From positions 186,001-250,000 of the forward strand of contig NZ_WNKW01000001.1 in assembly GCF_009720775.1 (NCBI RefSeq): a DNA stretch of 64,000 nucleotides, read 5' to 3'. How positions within the stretch are numbered: the first letter of the stretch is position 1; each line of letters starts with the position of its first letter. Under the pieces are notes generated by a model. It was not told the DNA's origin. It saw nothing but the letters and a program-made list of their open reading frames with translations, and did not search any database. Position numbers and translations under genes: made by a program. The stretch is from Pseudoduganella danionis (GTDB taxonomy: Bacteria > Pseudomonadota > Gammaproteobacteria > Burkholderiales > Burkholderiaceae_D). This document shows positions 44,248-52,645 of this stretch, piece by piece.

Positions 44248-45942
44248 CTAGTGGTCGGCAGGGGCTTGCGGTGCGCTGTTTGGCGATGGCGTACTCGCGC
44301 CAGCGTGCGGCGGGCCGGACGGCGTCGCTGCAGTGTTGGCGGGGCTGGCCGCGCGCGCTGCGGCCGGTGCCGCTCGCAGGCTGACGGCCAGTGCGCTGAC
44401 AGCGCGGCGGTCATCGGCCACCGGCTCGATATTGGCCAGCAGCCACAGCACGCTGCCGCTAGGTGTCGGCAGGCCGATGATGGCGTCGGTGACGGGAGCG
44501 GCAGTGACCAGCGCCAGTTGCAGCGGGTGGTTGCTGGCGTCATAGGGGCTGCCGTCGGCGCGCAGGGCGGGCCAGCATAGCTGTCCGGCCGGCGGCATGG
44601 CCTGCGCCAGTAGCTGCTGGGCGCGCGGATTGGCAGCGCGGATTTTGCCGTCCGGATCGAGTAGCAGCAAGGCATCGGCGCCGGCGTCTTGCAGCGTGCG
44701 CTGGCTGACGGCGTCGGCATGCACGCCGTTACTGGTTGTGGTGGCTGCGGTGGCCGGGGGGGCGGCACTGCTGCTGTCCGGCGGCGTGGCGGTGTCGTTC
44801 AGCGGCAGCTCGTCGTGGGATGGCTGATGTGCAGGCAGCAGGCGATGGCGCAAACGCCATAACAGTGCGGCGATCAGCAGCAGTACCAGCACCGGCAGCA
44901 GCACGGGCAAATGGCGGCGCCAGCCTTGCTGCTGCTCCGGCTGATACAGGAAACCATCGAGCTTGAAATCTTCCGGCAGCATGCCCTGCGCCATATAGCT
45001 GCTGGCGATCGCCTGCCAGCGCAGGGGATCGCTATAGCCCAGTTCTATGCTGTCCTGTGCCAGCAGCGGCACGATGTGCTGGGCTTCGTACAGCAGGTGT
45101 TCGCGGCTGTGGCGCTGCGGATAGCGCGCGCGGATCAGATCAACCAGTTCATCCGGATGCTGCATGGCGTAGGCCCAGCCGCGCAACGTGGCGGCACGCA
45201 GGGCGGCGGCACGCTGCGGGTGGTCGCGCAGTTCGCTTTCGGTGGTGTACAGCACATCGCCATAGAAATCGTCGCCCTGTGAGCGCGGCGACAGGATCTG
45301 GTAGCCCAGGCTGCTGTGCTCGAGGATGTAGGGCGCTTCCGTGGTGTAGATGGACATCGCATCGACGCGGCCATCAAGCAGATCGTCGTAGCTGAAGTTG
45401 TGCGCCACCGGCAGCAGCGATTCGGTCGGCACGCCGTGCTTGCGCAGGAACAGCGCCAGTTCTTCATTGTTCGGTGCCAGCATGATGCGGCTGTTCGGGC
45501 CCAGATGGGGCTTGCCGCCCGCGTCGCGTCGCACCAGCAAGGCGGCGGCGGAGTGCTGGTACAGCGAGGCCAGTACCACCACGGGCAGGCCGCGTGCACG
45601 GGCGGCCAGCAGGGCGGTGTTGCCAATGCCGTACTGGGCTTCGCCCTGCATCACCGCTTGCAAGCTGTCGTGGCCGGGACGCGCTTCCAGCAGTTTGACG
45701 TCCAGCCCCGCCGCGCGGTAATAGCCCTGATCCTGCGCCGCGTAATAGCCGGCAAACTGGAACTGGTGCAGCCACTTGAGCTGGATGGTGACGGTTTCGA
45801 GCGCCGGGGCCGCGCGACTGCTGGCCGCTGCAAACAGACCTAGTAACAGACTCAGACTGAATGTCAAGCTCAGACGCCAGTGCGCCATGAAAACGGGTAT
45901 GCGTCGCAGCGGCAGGAGCAGATAGCGGCGCATAGTCATCAT
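44248..45942 (-). CDS. NMT1/THI5-like periplasmic binding domain fused through one TM to a PAS domain
   Basis: A 564-residue protein. A signal/anchor region (about 19-44) leads to an NMT1/THI5-like solute-binding domain (about 48-320: VTIQLKWLHQFQFAGYYAAQ, GYYRAAGLDVKLLE, GNTALLAARARGLPVV). One membrane helix spans about 345-363. A PAS-like cytoplasmic domain follows (about 412-522: DALLLLDPDGKIRAANPRAQ), and then a 40-residue Ala/Pro-rich tail. Proteins with this layout normally end in a kinase, GGDEF or similar output domain; none is here, nor any in-frame remnant downstream. It starts 3 bp after hutC. It may sense a pyrimidine- or imidazole-like ligand; that is inference. Confidence 0.82.
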   Translation of the reverse strand: MMTMRRYLLLPLRRIPVFMAHWRLSLTFSLSLLLGLFAAASSRAAPALETVTIQLKWLHQFQFAGYYAAQDQGYYRAAGLDVKLLEARPGHDSLQAVMQGEAQYGIGNTALLAARARGLPVVVLASLYQHSAAALLVRRDAGGKPHLGPNSRIMLAPNNEELALFLRKHGVPTESLLPVAHNFSYDDLLDGRVDAMSIYTTEAPYILEHSSLGYQILSPRSQGDDFYGDVLYTTESELRDHPQRAAALRAATLRGWAYAMQHPDELVDLIRARYPQRHSREHLLYEAQHIVPLLAQDSIELGYSDPLRWQAIASSYMAQGMLPEDFKLDGFLYQPEQQQGWRRHLPVLLPVLVLLLIAALLWRLRHRLLPAHQPSHDELPLNDTATPPDSSSAAPPATAATTTSNGVHADAVSQRTLQDAGADALLLLDPDGKIRAANPRAQQLLAQAMPPAGQLCWPALRADGSPYDASNHPLQLALVTAAPVTDAIIGLPTPSGSVLWLLANIEPVADDRRAVSALAVSLRAAPAAARAASPANTAATPSGPPHAGASTPSPNSAPQAPADH

Positions 45943-45945
45943 CGG

Positions 45946-46668
45946 CTAGTAGCCTACGCTGCCGGCAAACTGGTAGCGATGACCGGGATGCCACATGGTC
46001 GCCAGCGAAGCCACCTGACCATTCGAGCGGGTCTGGCGACGCAGCACCAGACAGGGCTGGCGCGTATCGATGGCCAGCATGTCGGCCACATCGCGCGGGG
46101 CGGGCAGCGCTTCGATGCTGTAGGTAGCGTCCTGCAACGGGGCGGCACGCATCAGGTATTCGTTCGGCGTGATGCTGGCGTAATCCTGCTCCATGTAGTC
46201 GGGCGCCAGCTTGGGGTTGGCCCAGCGGTCTTCCACCTGTATCGGCACACCGTTCTCGAAATGCACGATCACTGAATGGAACAGCGGATGGCCAACCGGC
46301 AGATCGAACTGGCGCGCCAGCAGTTCGCTGGCCTTGCTGCGTTCGAGTTGCTGCAGGCTGCTGCGGTGGGCGTGGCCACGGGCGCGGATTTCATCGGCGA
46401 TGGAGCGGATTTCCACCAGCGTGGCTTGCACCTTCTGCTGCGCCACGTAGGTGCCGGAGCCTTGACGGCGCGTGAGCACTTGCTCGGTAGTGAGTTCGCG
46501 CACGGCGCGGTTGACGGTCATGCGCGATACCCCGAACTGCTTGACCAGCGCTTGCTCGGAAGGGATCACATCGCCTTCCTTCCAGGTGCCGTTGGCGATC
46601 TGGGAAAGCAGATAGTCCTTGATACGCTGGAATATCGGGGTATTTTCTGACTGTGCTACGGCTTCCAA
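45946..46668 (-). CDS. hutC: Histidine utilization repressor HutC (GntR family)
   Basis: A 240-residue repressor. The GntR winged helix (1-75) has PIFQRIKDYLLSQIANGTWKEGD and RMTVNRAVRELTTEQVLTRRQGSGTYVA. The UTRA ligand domain (about 90-238) has EIRARGHAHRSSLQQLE and PIQVEDRWANPKLAPDYMEQDY, typical of HutC, which binds urocanate. It should repress the hut operon at 52.6-59.9 kb through the GTTGTATATACAAC dyad. It is unusual in lying about 6 kb from that operon, facing the other way. No HutC-type dyad is visible in front of hutC itself. Confidence 0.93.
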   Translation of the reverse strand: MEAVAQSENTPIFQRIKDYLLSQIANGTWKEGDVIPSEQALVKQFGVSRMTVNRAVRELTTEQVLTRRQGSGTYVAQQKVQATLVEIRSIADEIRARGHAHRSSLQQLERSKASELLARQFDLPVGHPLFHSVIVHFENGVPIQVEDRWANPKLAPDYMEQDYASITPNEYLMRAAPLQDATYSIEALPAPRDVADMLAIDTRQPCLVLRRQTRSNGQVASLATMWHPGHRYQFAGSVGY

Positions 46669-46743
46669 ACGGCTTCTCCGAGGGGCGCCGGACTGGCGCG
46701 CTGCATTTCATTCTAGCATTGGCTGATTGCTAGTTGAGCATCT

Positions 46744-46838
46744 TTGTGAATTTTTGTGGCAGCAGCGTACAATTCAAAAGCAAGCGCCGGAGTGCGACGC
46801 TGCGCGGCGCCGGATAAGCTGGTGACCTACCTTATCCG
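46744..46838 (+). promoter_or_regulatory. Candidate ada promoter and leader hairpin
   Basis: TTGTGA (46744-46749) and TACAAT (46768-46773) with an 18 bp spacer form a good sigma-70 promoter facing ada. Downstream, CGGATAAG (46811-46818) and CTTATCCG (46831-46838) are perfect 8-base inverted arms in the leader, ending 15 bases before the ada ATG. Confidence 0.55.
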
Positions 46839-46853
46839 AAGCGGGAGTCCCAC

Positions 46854-47933
46854 ATGGGCAAGACAGCAAAGCACAGCAGCGCCGCCGCCTACCAGAGCGA
46901 GGCGCAGCGCTGGGCCGCCGTGCAGCAGCGCGATGGCGCGGCCGACGGCATATTCTGGTATTCCGTGCGCAGCACGGGCGTGTACTGCCGGCCCTCGTGC
47001 GGCGCGCGTCCCGCCTTGCGCCAGAACGTGGCCTTCCATGCCAGCCGCGAAGATGCGGAAGCGGCCGGGTTTCGCCCCTGTCTGCGCTGCAAGCCGGATC
47101 AGCCGCCGCTGGCCGAACGGCAGGCGGCCTTGGTGGCACAGGCCTGCCGCCTGATCGAACAGGCCGATACGCCACCGGAACTTGATGTACTTGCGGCGGC
47201 CGTGGGCCTGTCGCGCTTCCACTTCCACCGCATCTTTAAAGCTGTGACGGGGATTACACCGAAAGCCTATGCCAGCGCCGAGCGCGCACGGCGGGTGCAG
47301 CAGGAACTGGGCGCCGCCACCAGCGTGACGGATGCCATGTACGCGGCCGGCTACAACTCGAGCGGCCGTTTCTATGCGCAGTCGCCGGCCGTGCTGGGCA
47401 TGACGCCCGGTGCTTACCGCGCTGGCGGACGTGGTAGCCAGATCCGCTTCGCCATTGCCCAGTGCTCGCTGGGGGCGATACTGGTGGCCAGCACGGAGCA
47501 GGGCATCTGCGCGATTCTGATCGATGATGATCCGGATTTTCTGCTGCGCGATTTGCAGGACCGCTTCCCCGCGGCCGAGCTGCTGGGTGCCGACGCCGAT
47601 TATGAACAGGTGGTGGCGCGCGTGGTTGGCATGGTGGAGCAGCCTTCGCTGGGTCTGGACTTGCCGCTCGATGTGCGCGGCACGGCGTTCCAGCAGCGCG
47701 TCTGGCAGGTGCTGCGCGAAATACCGGCCGGGCAAACGGTCAGCTACGCCGAACTGGCGCAGCGCGTAGGCTTGCCGCGCGGTGCGCGTGCCGTGGCCAG
47801 CGCTTGCGCCGCCAATGCACTGGCCGTGGCGATACCCTGCCACCGCGTAGTGCGCAATGATGGCAGCATCTCCGGCTATCGCTGGGGTGTGGAACGTAAA
47901 GCCCAGTTACTGGAACGGGAGGCCCAGCAGTGA
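46854..47933 (+). CDS. ada: Ada: bifunctional methyltransferase and adaptive-response regulator
   Basis: A 359-residue DNA repair protein. The zinc/methyl-phosphotriester domain has C45, C49, C76 and C79, with spacing (4, 27, 3) identical to C38, C42, C69 and C72 of E. coli Ada. An AraC-type helix-turn-helix (about 100-190) has GLSRFHFHRIFKAVTGITPKAY. The C-terminal O6-alkylguanine methyltransferase has GTAFQQRVWQVLREIPAGQT and the acceptor C329 in AIPCHRVV. It repairs methylated DNA and activates alkylation-response genes after self-methylation. Its end overlaps the next gene by 4 bp. Confidence 0.96.
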   Translation: MGKTAKHSSAAAYQSEAQRWAAVQQRDGAADGIFWYSVRSTGVYCRPSCGARPALRQNVAFHASREDAEAAGFRPCLRCKPDQPPLAERQAALVAQACRLIEQADTPPELDVLAAAVGLSRFHFHRIFKAVTGITPKAYASAERARRVQQELGAATSVTDAMYAAGYNSSGRFYAQSPAVLGMTPGAYRAGGRGSQIRFAIAQCSLGAILVASTEQGICAILIDDDPDFLLRDLQDRFPAAELLGADADYEQVVARVVGMVEQPSLGLDLPLDVRGTAFQQRVWQVLREIPAGQTVSYAELAQRVGLPRGARAVASACAANALAVAIPCHRVVRNDGSISGYRWGVERKAQLLEREAQQ

Positions 47934-48835
47934 AAAATGGCGAACTGGATTTTGCCGCCGGAGCCGCGCCACGCGCGCCGCGCAAGGTGGTGCCCCTGAG
48001 CGTGGCCGCGGATGTGGTGCAATCAGAGCCCGCTCAAGCTCAAGCGCAGGGGCAGGCGCAGAATCAGGCACATGCTCAGGCGCAGGCGCAAAATCAGGCG
48101 CGCCGTGGCGTGGGCGCGGCGGCCGGCATTGCCGTGCATGTGGCGGGGCTGGATTGGCAGGCCATCGAAGATGAATTGCTGAGCCACGGCTATGCCTGCG
48201 TGCCCGGCATGCTGACGGCAGAAGAGTGCCGCGCGATGGCAGCGCAGTACGCCCAGCCGGAACTGTTCCGCAGCCGCGTGGTGATGGCGCAGCACGGCTT
48301 TGGCAGCGGCGAATACCAGTATTTCCGCTATCCGCTGCCGTCCATGGTGGTGGCCTTGCGCCAGTCGCTATATGGCCCGCTGGCGCAGATCGCCAACCGC
48401 TGGCATGAACTGCTGGGTGTGGACAGCCGTTTCCCTGTCGAGCATACGGAGTTTCTGGCGCGCTGCCACGCGGCGGGCCAGCAGCGCCCTACACCTTTGC
48501 TGCTGCAGTATCAGGCCGGCGATTACAACTGCCTGCATCAGGATTTGTATGGCGAGCAGGTGTTCCCATTACAGGCAGCCATCCTCCTAAGCGAGCCGGG
48601 ACGGGATTTCGCAGGGGGCGAGCTGGTACTCACAGAGCAGCGTCCGCGCATGCAGTCGCGGGTGGAAGTGGTGCCGTGGCAGTGTGGTGATCTGGTGATC
48701 TTCCCGGTCGATCAGCGTCCCGCACAGAGTTCGACAGGACGCGGGGTGTACCGCGTGCACATGCGCCATGGCGTGAGCCGGCTGCGTAGCGGCCGCCGGT
48801 ACACGCTAGGGATTATTTTTCACGACGCGACCTAA
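47930..48835 (+). CDS. 2-oxoglutarate-Fe(II) oxygenase (alkylated-DNA repair-associated family)
   Basis: A 301-residue oxygenase. The iron triad is H203-D205 in NCLHQDLYGEQ and H280 in HMRHGVSRLRSGRRYTLG, with R290 likely binding 2-oxoglutarate. It matches the family described as oxygenases acting on damaged DNA (formerly DUF2086), found with ada. A Gln/Ala-rich low-complexity insert (about 34-57) separates an N-terminal tail from the core. GTG start at 47930 is coupled to ada. It likely removes methyl lesions oxidatively, complementing Ada; direct evidence is from the neighbour and family. Its stop overlaps msbA by 4 bp tail to tail. Confidence 0.88.
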   Translation: MKNGELDFAAGAAPRAPRKVVPLSVAADVVQSEPAQAQAQGQAQNQAHAQAQAQNQARRGVGAAAGIAVHVAGLDWQAIEDELLSHGYACVPGMLTAEECRAMAAQYAQPELFRSRVVMAQHGFGSGEYQYFRYPLPSMVVALRQSLYGPLAQIANRWHELLGVDSRFPVEHTEFLARCHAAGQQRPTPLLLQYQAGDYNCLHQDLYGEQVFPLQAAILLSEPGRDFAGGELVLTEQRPRMQSRVEVVPWQCGDLVIFPVDQRPAQSSTGRGVYRVHMRHGVSRLRSGRRYTLGIIFHDAT

Positions 48836-50646
48836 ACGCTTTTCTGGGTCTGGTACAGACGGGCGTAGATGCCGTTGTGGCCCAGCAGTTCCGCATGGCT
48901 GCCCACTTCGGCGATGCGGCCACCATCGAGCACCACGATGCGGTCGGCATTTTCAATCGTGGACAGGCGGTGGGCAATCACCACCGTGGTGCGGCCCTGC
49001 ATCAGCACTTCCAGCGCGGCCTGCACCAGCCGTTCCGATTCCGTATCGAGCGCGCTGGTGGCTTCGTCCAGAATCAGGATAGGCGCATTCTTGTACAGCG
49101 CACGGGCAATTGCCAGCCGCTGGCGCTGGCCGCCGGACAGGCGTAAACCGTTTTCACCCACCGACGTCTGATAGCCCTCGGGCTGGCGGGCGATGAATTC
49201 GTGTGCATGGGCCGCGCGTGCCGCCGCTTCGATGCGCTGCTGCGAAGGGGCCGGATCGCCATAGGCGATGTTGGCTGCCAGCGTATCGTTGAACAGCACC
49301 ACATCCTGACTGACCAGCGCGATCTGGCTGCGCAGCGAGGCCATGGTGTAGTCGCGCAGGTCGACGCCGTCGAGGCGGATGCTGCCACCGCTGACATCGT
49401 AGAAGCGCGGCAGCAGGCCGGCCAGCGTGGTCTTGCCGCTGCCGGAGCTGCCCACCAGTGCCACTGTTTCACCGGCGGCGATATCGAGCGAAACGCGATC
49501 GAGCGCAGGCCTGGCATCGGCATCGCTGCTGTAGCAGAAGCTGACCTGATCCAGTTGCAAATGGCCGGCCGCCCGTTCGATCTGGCGTGTGCCCTGATCG
49601 GCTTCCGCTTCGGTATCGATCAGGCCGAACACGGATTCGGCGGCAGCCATGCCGCGTTGCATAGGTTCGTTGATCTTGGTGAGGTTCTTGATGGGCGACT
49701 GCATCGCCATCAGCGAGGACATGAAGGCCACGAAGGCGCCGGGCGAGAGCGCACCGGCCTGCGCGCGCAGCAGGGCAAAATAGATCACCGAGGACAGGGT
49801 AATCCCGATCAGCAGCATGATAATGCCGGAGTTGAGCGCCGACGTGGCCGCGTGCTTGACGGCCAATTGGCGGTTCAGCTTGACCACGCTGTCGAATCGC
49901 TGCTGTTCATAGTGCTGGCCGCCGAAAATCTTGACCACGCGCTGGCCGCTGATGCTCTCGTCCAGCACATTGGTCAGCTCGCCCATGGCCGCTTGCGCGC
50001 TCTTGCTCAGGTGGCGCATGCGCCGGCCCGCAAACGTCACGATGGCGGCCACCAGTGGCAGCAGGCCCAGACAGAACAGCGCCAGTTGCCAGTCGATGAT
50101 GAACAGTGTGGTCAGATAACCGATGGTGGCGACGCTGTCGCGCATGGCCACGTTGACCACGGTGATGACGGCCTGCGCCACCTGCGCCGCATCGAAGGCG
50201 ACGCGCGACAGCGTGGTGCCGGTGGAGGACTGGTCGAAATAGCCGTTCGGCAGACGCATGATGCGGGCGAACATGACTTCGCGCAGATTGGCCTGCACCC
50301 GGCTGCTCAGCCATGCGGCGCCGTATTCGGCGGCAAAGCTGGACACCATGCGCATGATGGCCAGTGCCAGTATCACGGCGGGAATGGCCCACAGCGTGGC
50401 GTGGGCGGGGTTGTGCGGCAGCAGACGGCCCAGCCATGCCTGCATGTCGGCCAGCAGGCCGGTAGCGGGGCGGGCCGGCAGCAGGCTATGGCTAGGGGCG
50501 AGCGCATCGACCACGTTCTGTAACTGGCGGATCAGCAGTACGTCGGCGGCGGCAGCCAGAGCGACGGCGATCAGGGTCACGCCAGCGATCCACAGATAGG
50601 GGCGGAACTGCTGGAGCAGACGTAAATAGAGTAATCGGCTGGACAC
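48832..50646 (-). CDS. msbA: Lipid A export ATP-binding/permease MsbA
   Basis: A 604-residue half-transporter flippase that moves core-lipid A across the inner membrane. Six membrane helices occupy about 1-325, including a longer first periplasmic loop (about 50-85) than usual. The ATPase domain has Walker A GSSGSGKTT, Q-loop IALVSQDVVLFNDTLAANIAYG, signature LSGGQRQR, Walker B ILILDEATSALD and H in VIAHRLSTI. The overall pattern matches MsbA of betaproteobacteria. It faces away from the amidohydrolase gene and toward the ada pair. Confidence 0.93.
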   Translation of the reverse strand: MSSRLLYLRLLQQFRPYLWIAGVTLIAVALAAAADVLLIRQLQNVVDALAPSHSLLPARPATGLLADMQAWLGRLLPHNPAHATLWAIPAVILALAIMRMVSSFAAEYGAAWLSSRVQANLREVMFARIMRLPNGYFDQSSTGTTLSRVAFDAAQVAQAVITVVNVAMRDSVATIGYLTTLFIIDWQLALFCLGLLPLVAAIVTFAGRRMRHLSKSAQAAMGELTNVLDESISGQRVVKIFGGQHYEQQRFDSVVKLNRQLAVKHAATSALNSGIIMLLIGITLSSVIYFALLRAQAGALSPGAFVAFMSSLMAMQSPIKNLTKINEPMQRGMAAAESVFGLIDTEAEADQGTRQIERAAGHLQLDQVSFCYSSDADARPALDRVSLDIAAGETVALVGSSGSGKTTLAGLLPRFYDVSGGSIRLDGVDLRDYTMASLRSQIALVSQDVVLFNDTLAANIAYGDPAPSQQRIEAAARAAHAHEFIARQPEGYQTSVGENGLRLSGGQRQRLAIARALYKNAPILILDEATSALDTESERLVQAALEVLMQGRTTVVIAHRLSTIENADRIVVLDGGRIAEVGSHAELLGHNGIYARLYQTQKSV

Positions 50647-50753
50647 GGGTTGTGGTGAGAGAGCGGCGAATCCGACATTGTAACCAGAGTTTGATTGACC
50701 CCGGCCTAAACTTCGCTACACTCTGGTACTAGGTTCCGGAATGGAGAGTATCG

Positions 50754-52475
50754 ATGCGCACTACCGTTTTCTCGCCCGCCCCCCTGGCTGGCGTCGTTCG
50801 TCAGGCTAGTACCACTACCCTGCTGGCCGCAGGTCTGGCGGCTGGACTGGCCGCCGTGGCGCCACTGGCGCAGGCCGACACCATCATCGACCGCGCCAAC
50901 GGCTATACGCTGACGGCCGACGGTACGCTGCAGCGCTTCACGTCGCTGGCCTTCGATGATCTGGGCAAGATCGTGGCGGTGGGTAGCGAAAAGGATACAG
51001 CGGCGCGTCTGCCCAAGGCGGAGCACATCGATGCGCAGGGCAAAACCCTGCTGCCGGGCTTGATCGACGCACACGGCCACGTGTTCGGGCTGGGCGAAAT
51101 CGCCTCCGGCGTGGAGCTGTTCAATGCCACGTCCGTTGGTGGTGCCGTGCGCACGGTGGCCGAATTTGCCCGCGCCCATCCGCGCAAAGCCTGGGTGATA
51201 GGGCGCGGCTGGAATCAGGAAAACTGGAAACTGGGGCGCTTCCCCACGGCGGCGGAACTCGACGCGCAGGTCAACGACCGGCCCGTGCTGCTGCACCGCG
51301 TGGATGGCCACGCCATCTGGGTCAACACCAAAGCGCTGGAAATGGCCGGCGTGAGCCGCGATACACCGGACCCGAAAGGCGGCAAGATAGAACGTGACGC
51401 TGCCGGCCGCCCGACCGGTGTGCTGGTCGATGCCGCCATGGAGCTGGTGGAGAAGGTGGTGCCGCTGGCAACGCCGGCCGAAGCGCGCAGCATGCTCGAT
51501 AATGCGCTGGCGATATTGGCGAAGATGGGGCTGACCAGTGTGCACGATGCCGGCATCAAGGTAGCGCAGGATGATCTGTACCGCGACTATGCCGATCACG
51601 GCAAGCTGACCACGCGCGTCTACGCCATGATAGGCGACACGGGCGCCGATTTCGACGAGCTGGCCAAGGATGGTCCGCTGCATTCCTATGGCAACGACGT
51701 GTATGCGCTGGCTTCCGTCAAACTGTATTCCGATGGCGCGCTGGGCAGCCGCGGCGCGGCCTTGCTGGCGCCGTACTCGGATATGCCGTCGACCAAGGGG
51801 CTGCTGTTCTACCCGCCGGCCGAAATGCTGGCCAAGATGAACAAGGCCATGAAGGCCGGCTATCAGGTGAATGTGCATGCCATCGGCGACGCCGGCAACC
51901 GCCAGATACTCGATGCCTATGCCCAGTTGATCCCCAAATATAACGCGGTAGGGCTACGCCACCGCATCGAACACGCGCAGGTGGTCACGCCGGAGGATAT
52001 CCCCCGCTTCAAGACGCTGGGCGTGATTCCGTCCATGCAGCCTACCCATGCCACTTCCGACCAGAATATGGCCGAACAGCGCGTGGGCTCCGAACGCATC
52101 AAGGGCGCCTACGCGTGGCGCACCTTCCTCGATCAGGGTTCGCGCATCGCTTGCGGTTCCGATTTCCCCGTCGAGTCGCCGAATCCGTTCGAAGGCCTGC
52201 ATGCGGCCGTAACGCGGCAGAACAATGCCGGTCAGCCGGCCGGTGGCTGGTATAAAAATCAGGCCATGACGCTGACCGAAGCGCTGCGCTGCTTTACGCT
52301 CGATGCGGCTTATGCGGCCCATCAGGAAAACGTGATCGGTTCGCTGGAACCTGGTAAATGGGCCGATTTCATCCTGATCGACCGCGACCTGTTCAAGGTG
52401 CCGTCTGAGCAGATCGGCAAGACGCAGGTGCTGCAGACGTGGATGGGTGGTAAGCGCGTGTACAAGCGCCAGTAG
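50754..52475 (+). CDS. Exported YtcJ-like amidohydrolase
   Basis: A 573-residue metal-dependent hydrolase. A long N-terminal signal-like region (to about residue 41, ending in LAQA) suggests export. The amidohydrolase barrel (about 75-540) has the DAHGH metal motif (LLPGLIDAHGHVFG), NVHAIGDAGN, RHRIEHAQVV and GSDFPVESPNP with the catalytic aspartate. The C-terminal GSLEPGKWADFILIDRDLF belongs to the composite beta sandwich. YtcJ proteins have broad or unknown substrates, possibly amides or esters. It lies just before the hut operon on the same strand but the hut promoter separates them. Confidence 0.88.
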   Translation: MRTTVFSPAPLAGVVRQASTTTLLAAGLAAGLAAVAPLAQADTIIDRANGYTLTADGTLQRFTSLAFDDLGKIVAVGSEKDTAARLPKAEHIDAQGKTLLPGLIDAHGHVFGLGEIASGVELFNATSVGGAVRTVAEFARAHPRKAWVIGRGWNQENWKLGRFPTAAELDAQVNDRPVLLHRVDGHAIWVNTKALEMAGVSRDTPDPKGGKIERDAAGRPTGVLVDAAMELVEKVVPLATPAEARSMLDNALAILAKMGLTSVHDAGIKVAQDDLYRDYADHGKLTTRVYAMIGDTGADFDELAKDGPLHSYGNDVYALASVKLYSDGALGSRGAALLAPYSDMPSTKGLLFYPPAEMLAKMNKAMKAGYQVNVHAIGDAGNRQILDAYAQLIPKYNAVGLRHRIEHAQVVTPEDIPRFKTLGVIPSMQPTHATSDQNMAEQRVGSERIKGAYAWRTFLDQGSRIACGSDFPVESPNPFEGLHAAVTRQNNAGQPAGGWYKNQAMTLTEALRCFTLDAAYAAHQENVIGSLEPGKWADFILIDRDLFKVPSEQIGKTQVLQTWMGGKRVYKRQ

Positions 52476-52514
52476 GGCGCAGCGCAGGCGGCCCGCCTGC
52501 CCCTGAAAAATCGG

Positions 52515-52543
52515 TTGACTCGGTTGTATATACAACTTATGCT
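52515..52543 (+). promoter_or_regulatory. hut operon promoter with HutC operator in the spacer
   Basis: A -35 box TTGACT (52515-52520) and a -10 box TATGCT (52538-52543) are 17 bp apart. The perfect dyad GTTGTATATACAAC (52523-52536) fills the spacer. GT-n-TA-n-AC dyads are HutC/GntR operators, so HutC would compete directly with RNA polymerase. The start codon of hutU is about 100 bp downstream. Confidence 0.85.
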
Positions 52544-52645
52544 GTGACGAAGCGCTGGTTTTGCGCGTCCGTACCTGCCTGATTTTTGTGCAGGTGGTGC
52601 GGATGCGGCAGTTGCCAGCCCCCACTCAACCGAACAGGAGCCAGC

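Noticed and set aside
44100..44248. Possible lost kinase or GGDEF remnant after the NMT1-PAS gene
   Set aside because: Reading the 150 bases after the stop in all frames gives no recognisable output-domain motif, so I do not call a pseudogene.
46771..46783. Possible Ada box (AATT-n-GCAA) near the ada promoter
   Set aside because: The spacing is five bases rather than six and it lies downstream of the -10 box, so it does not fit the known activator position.
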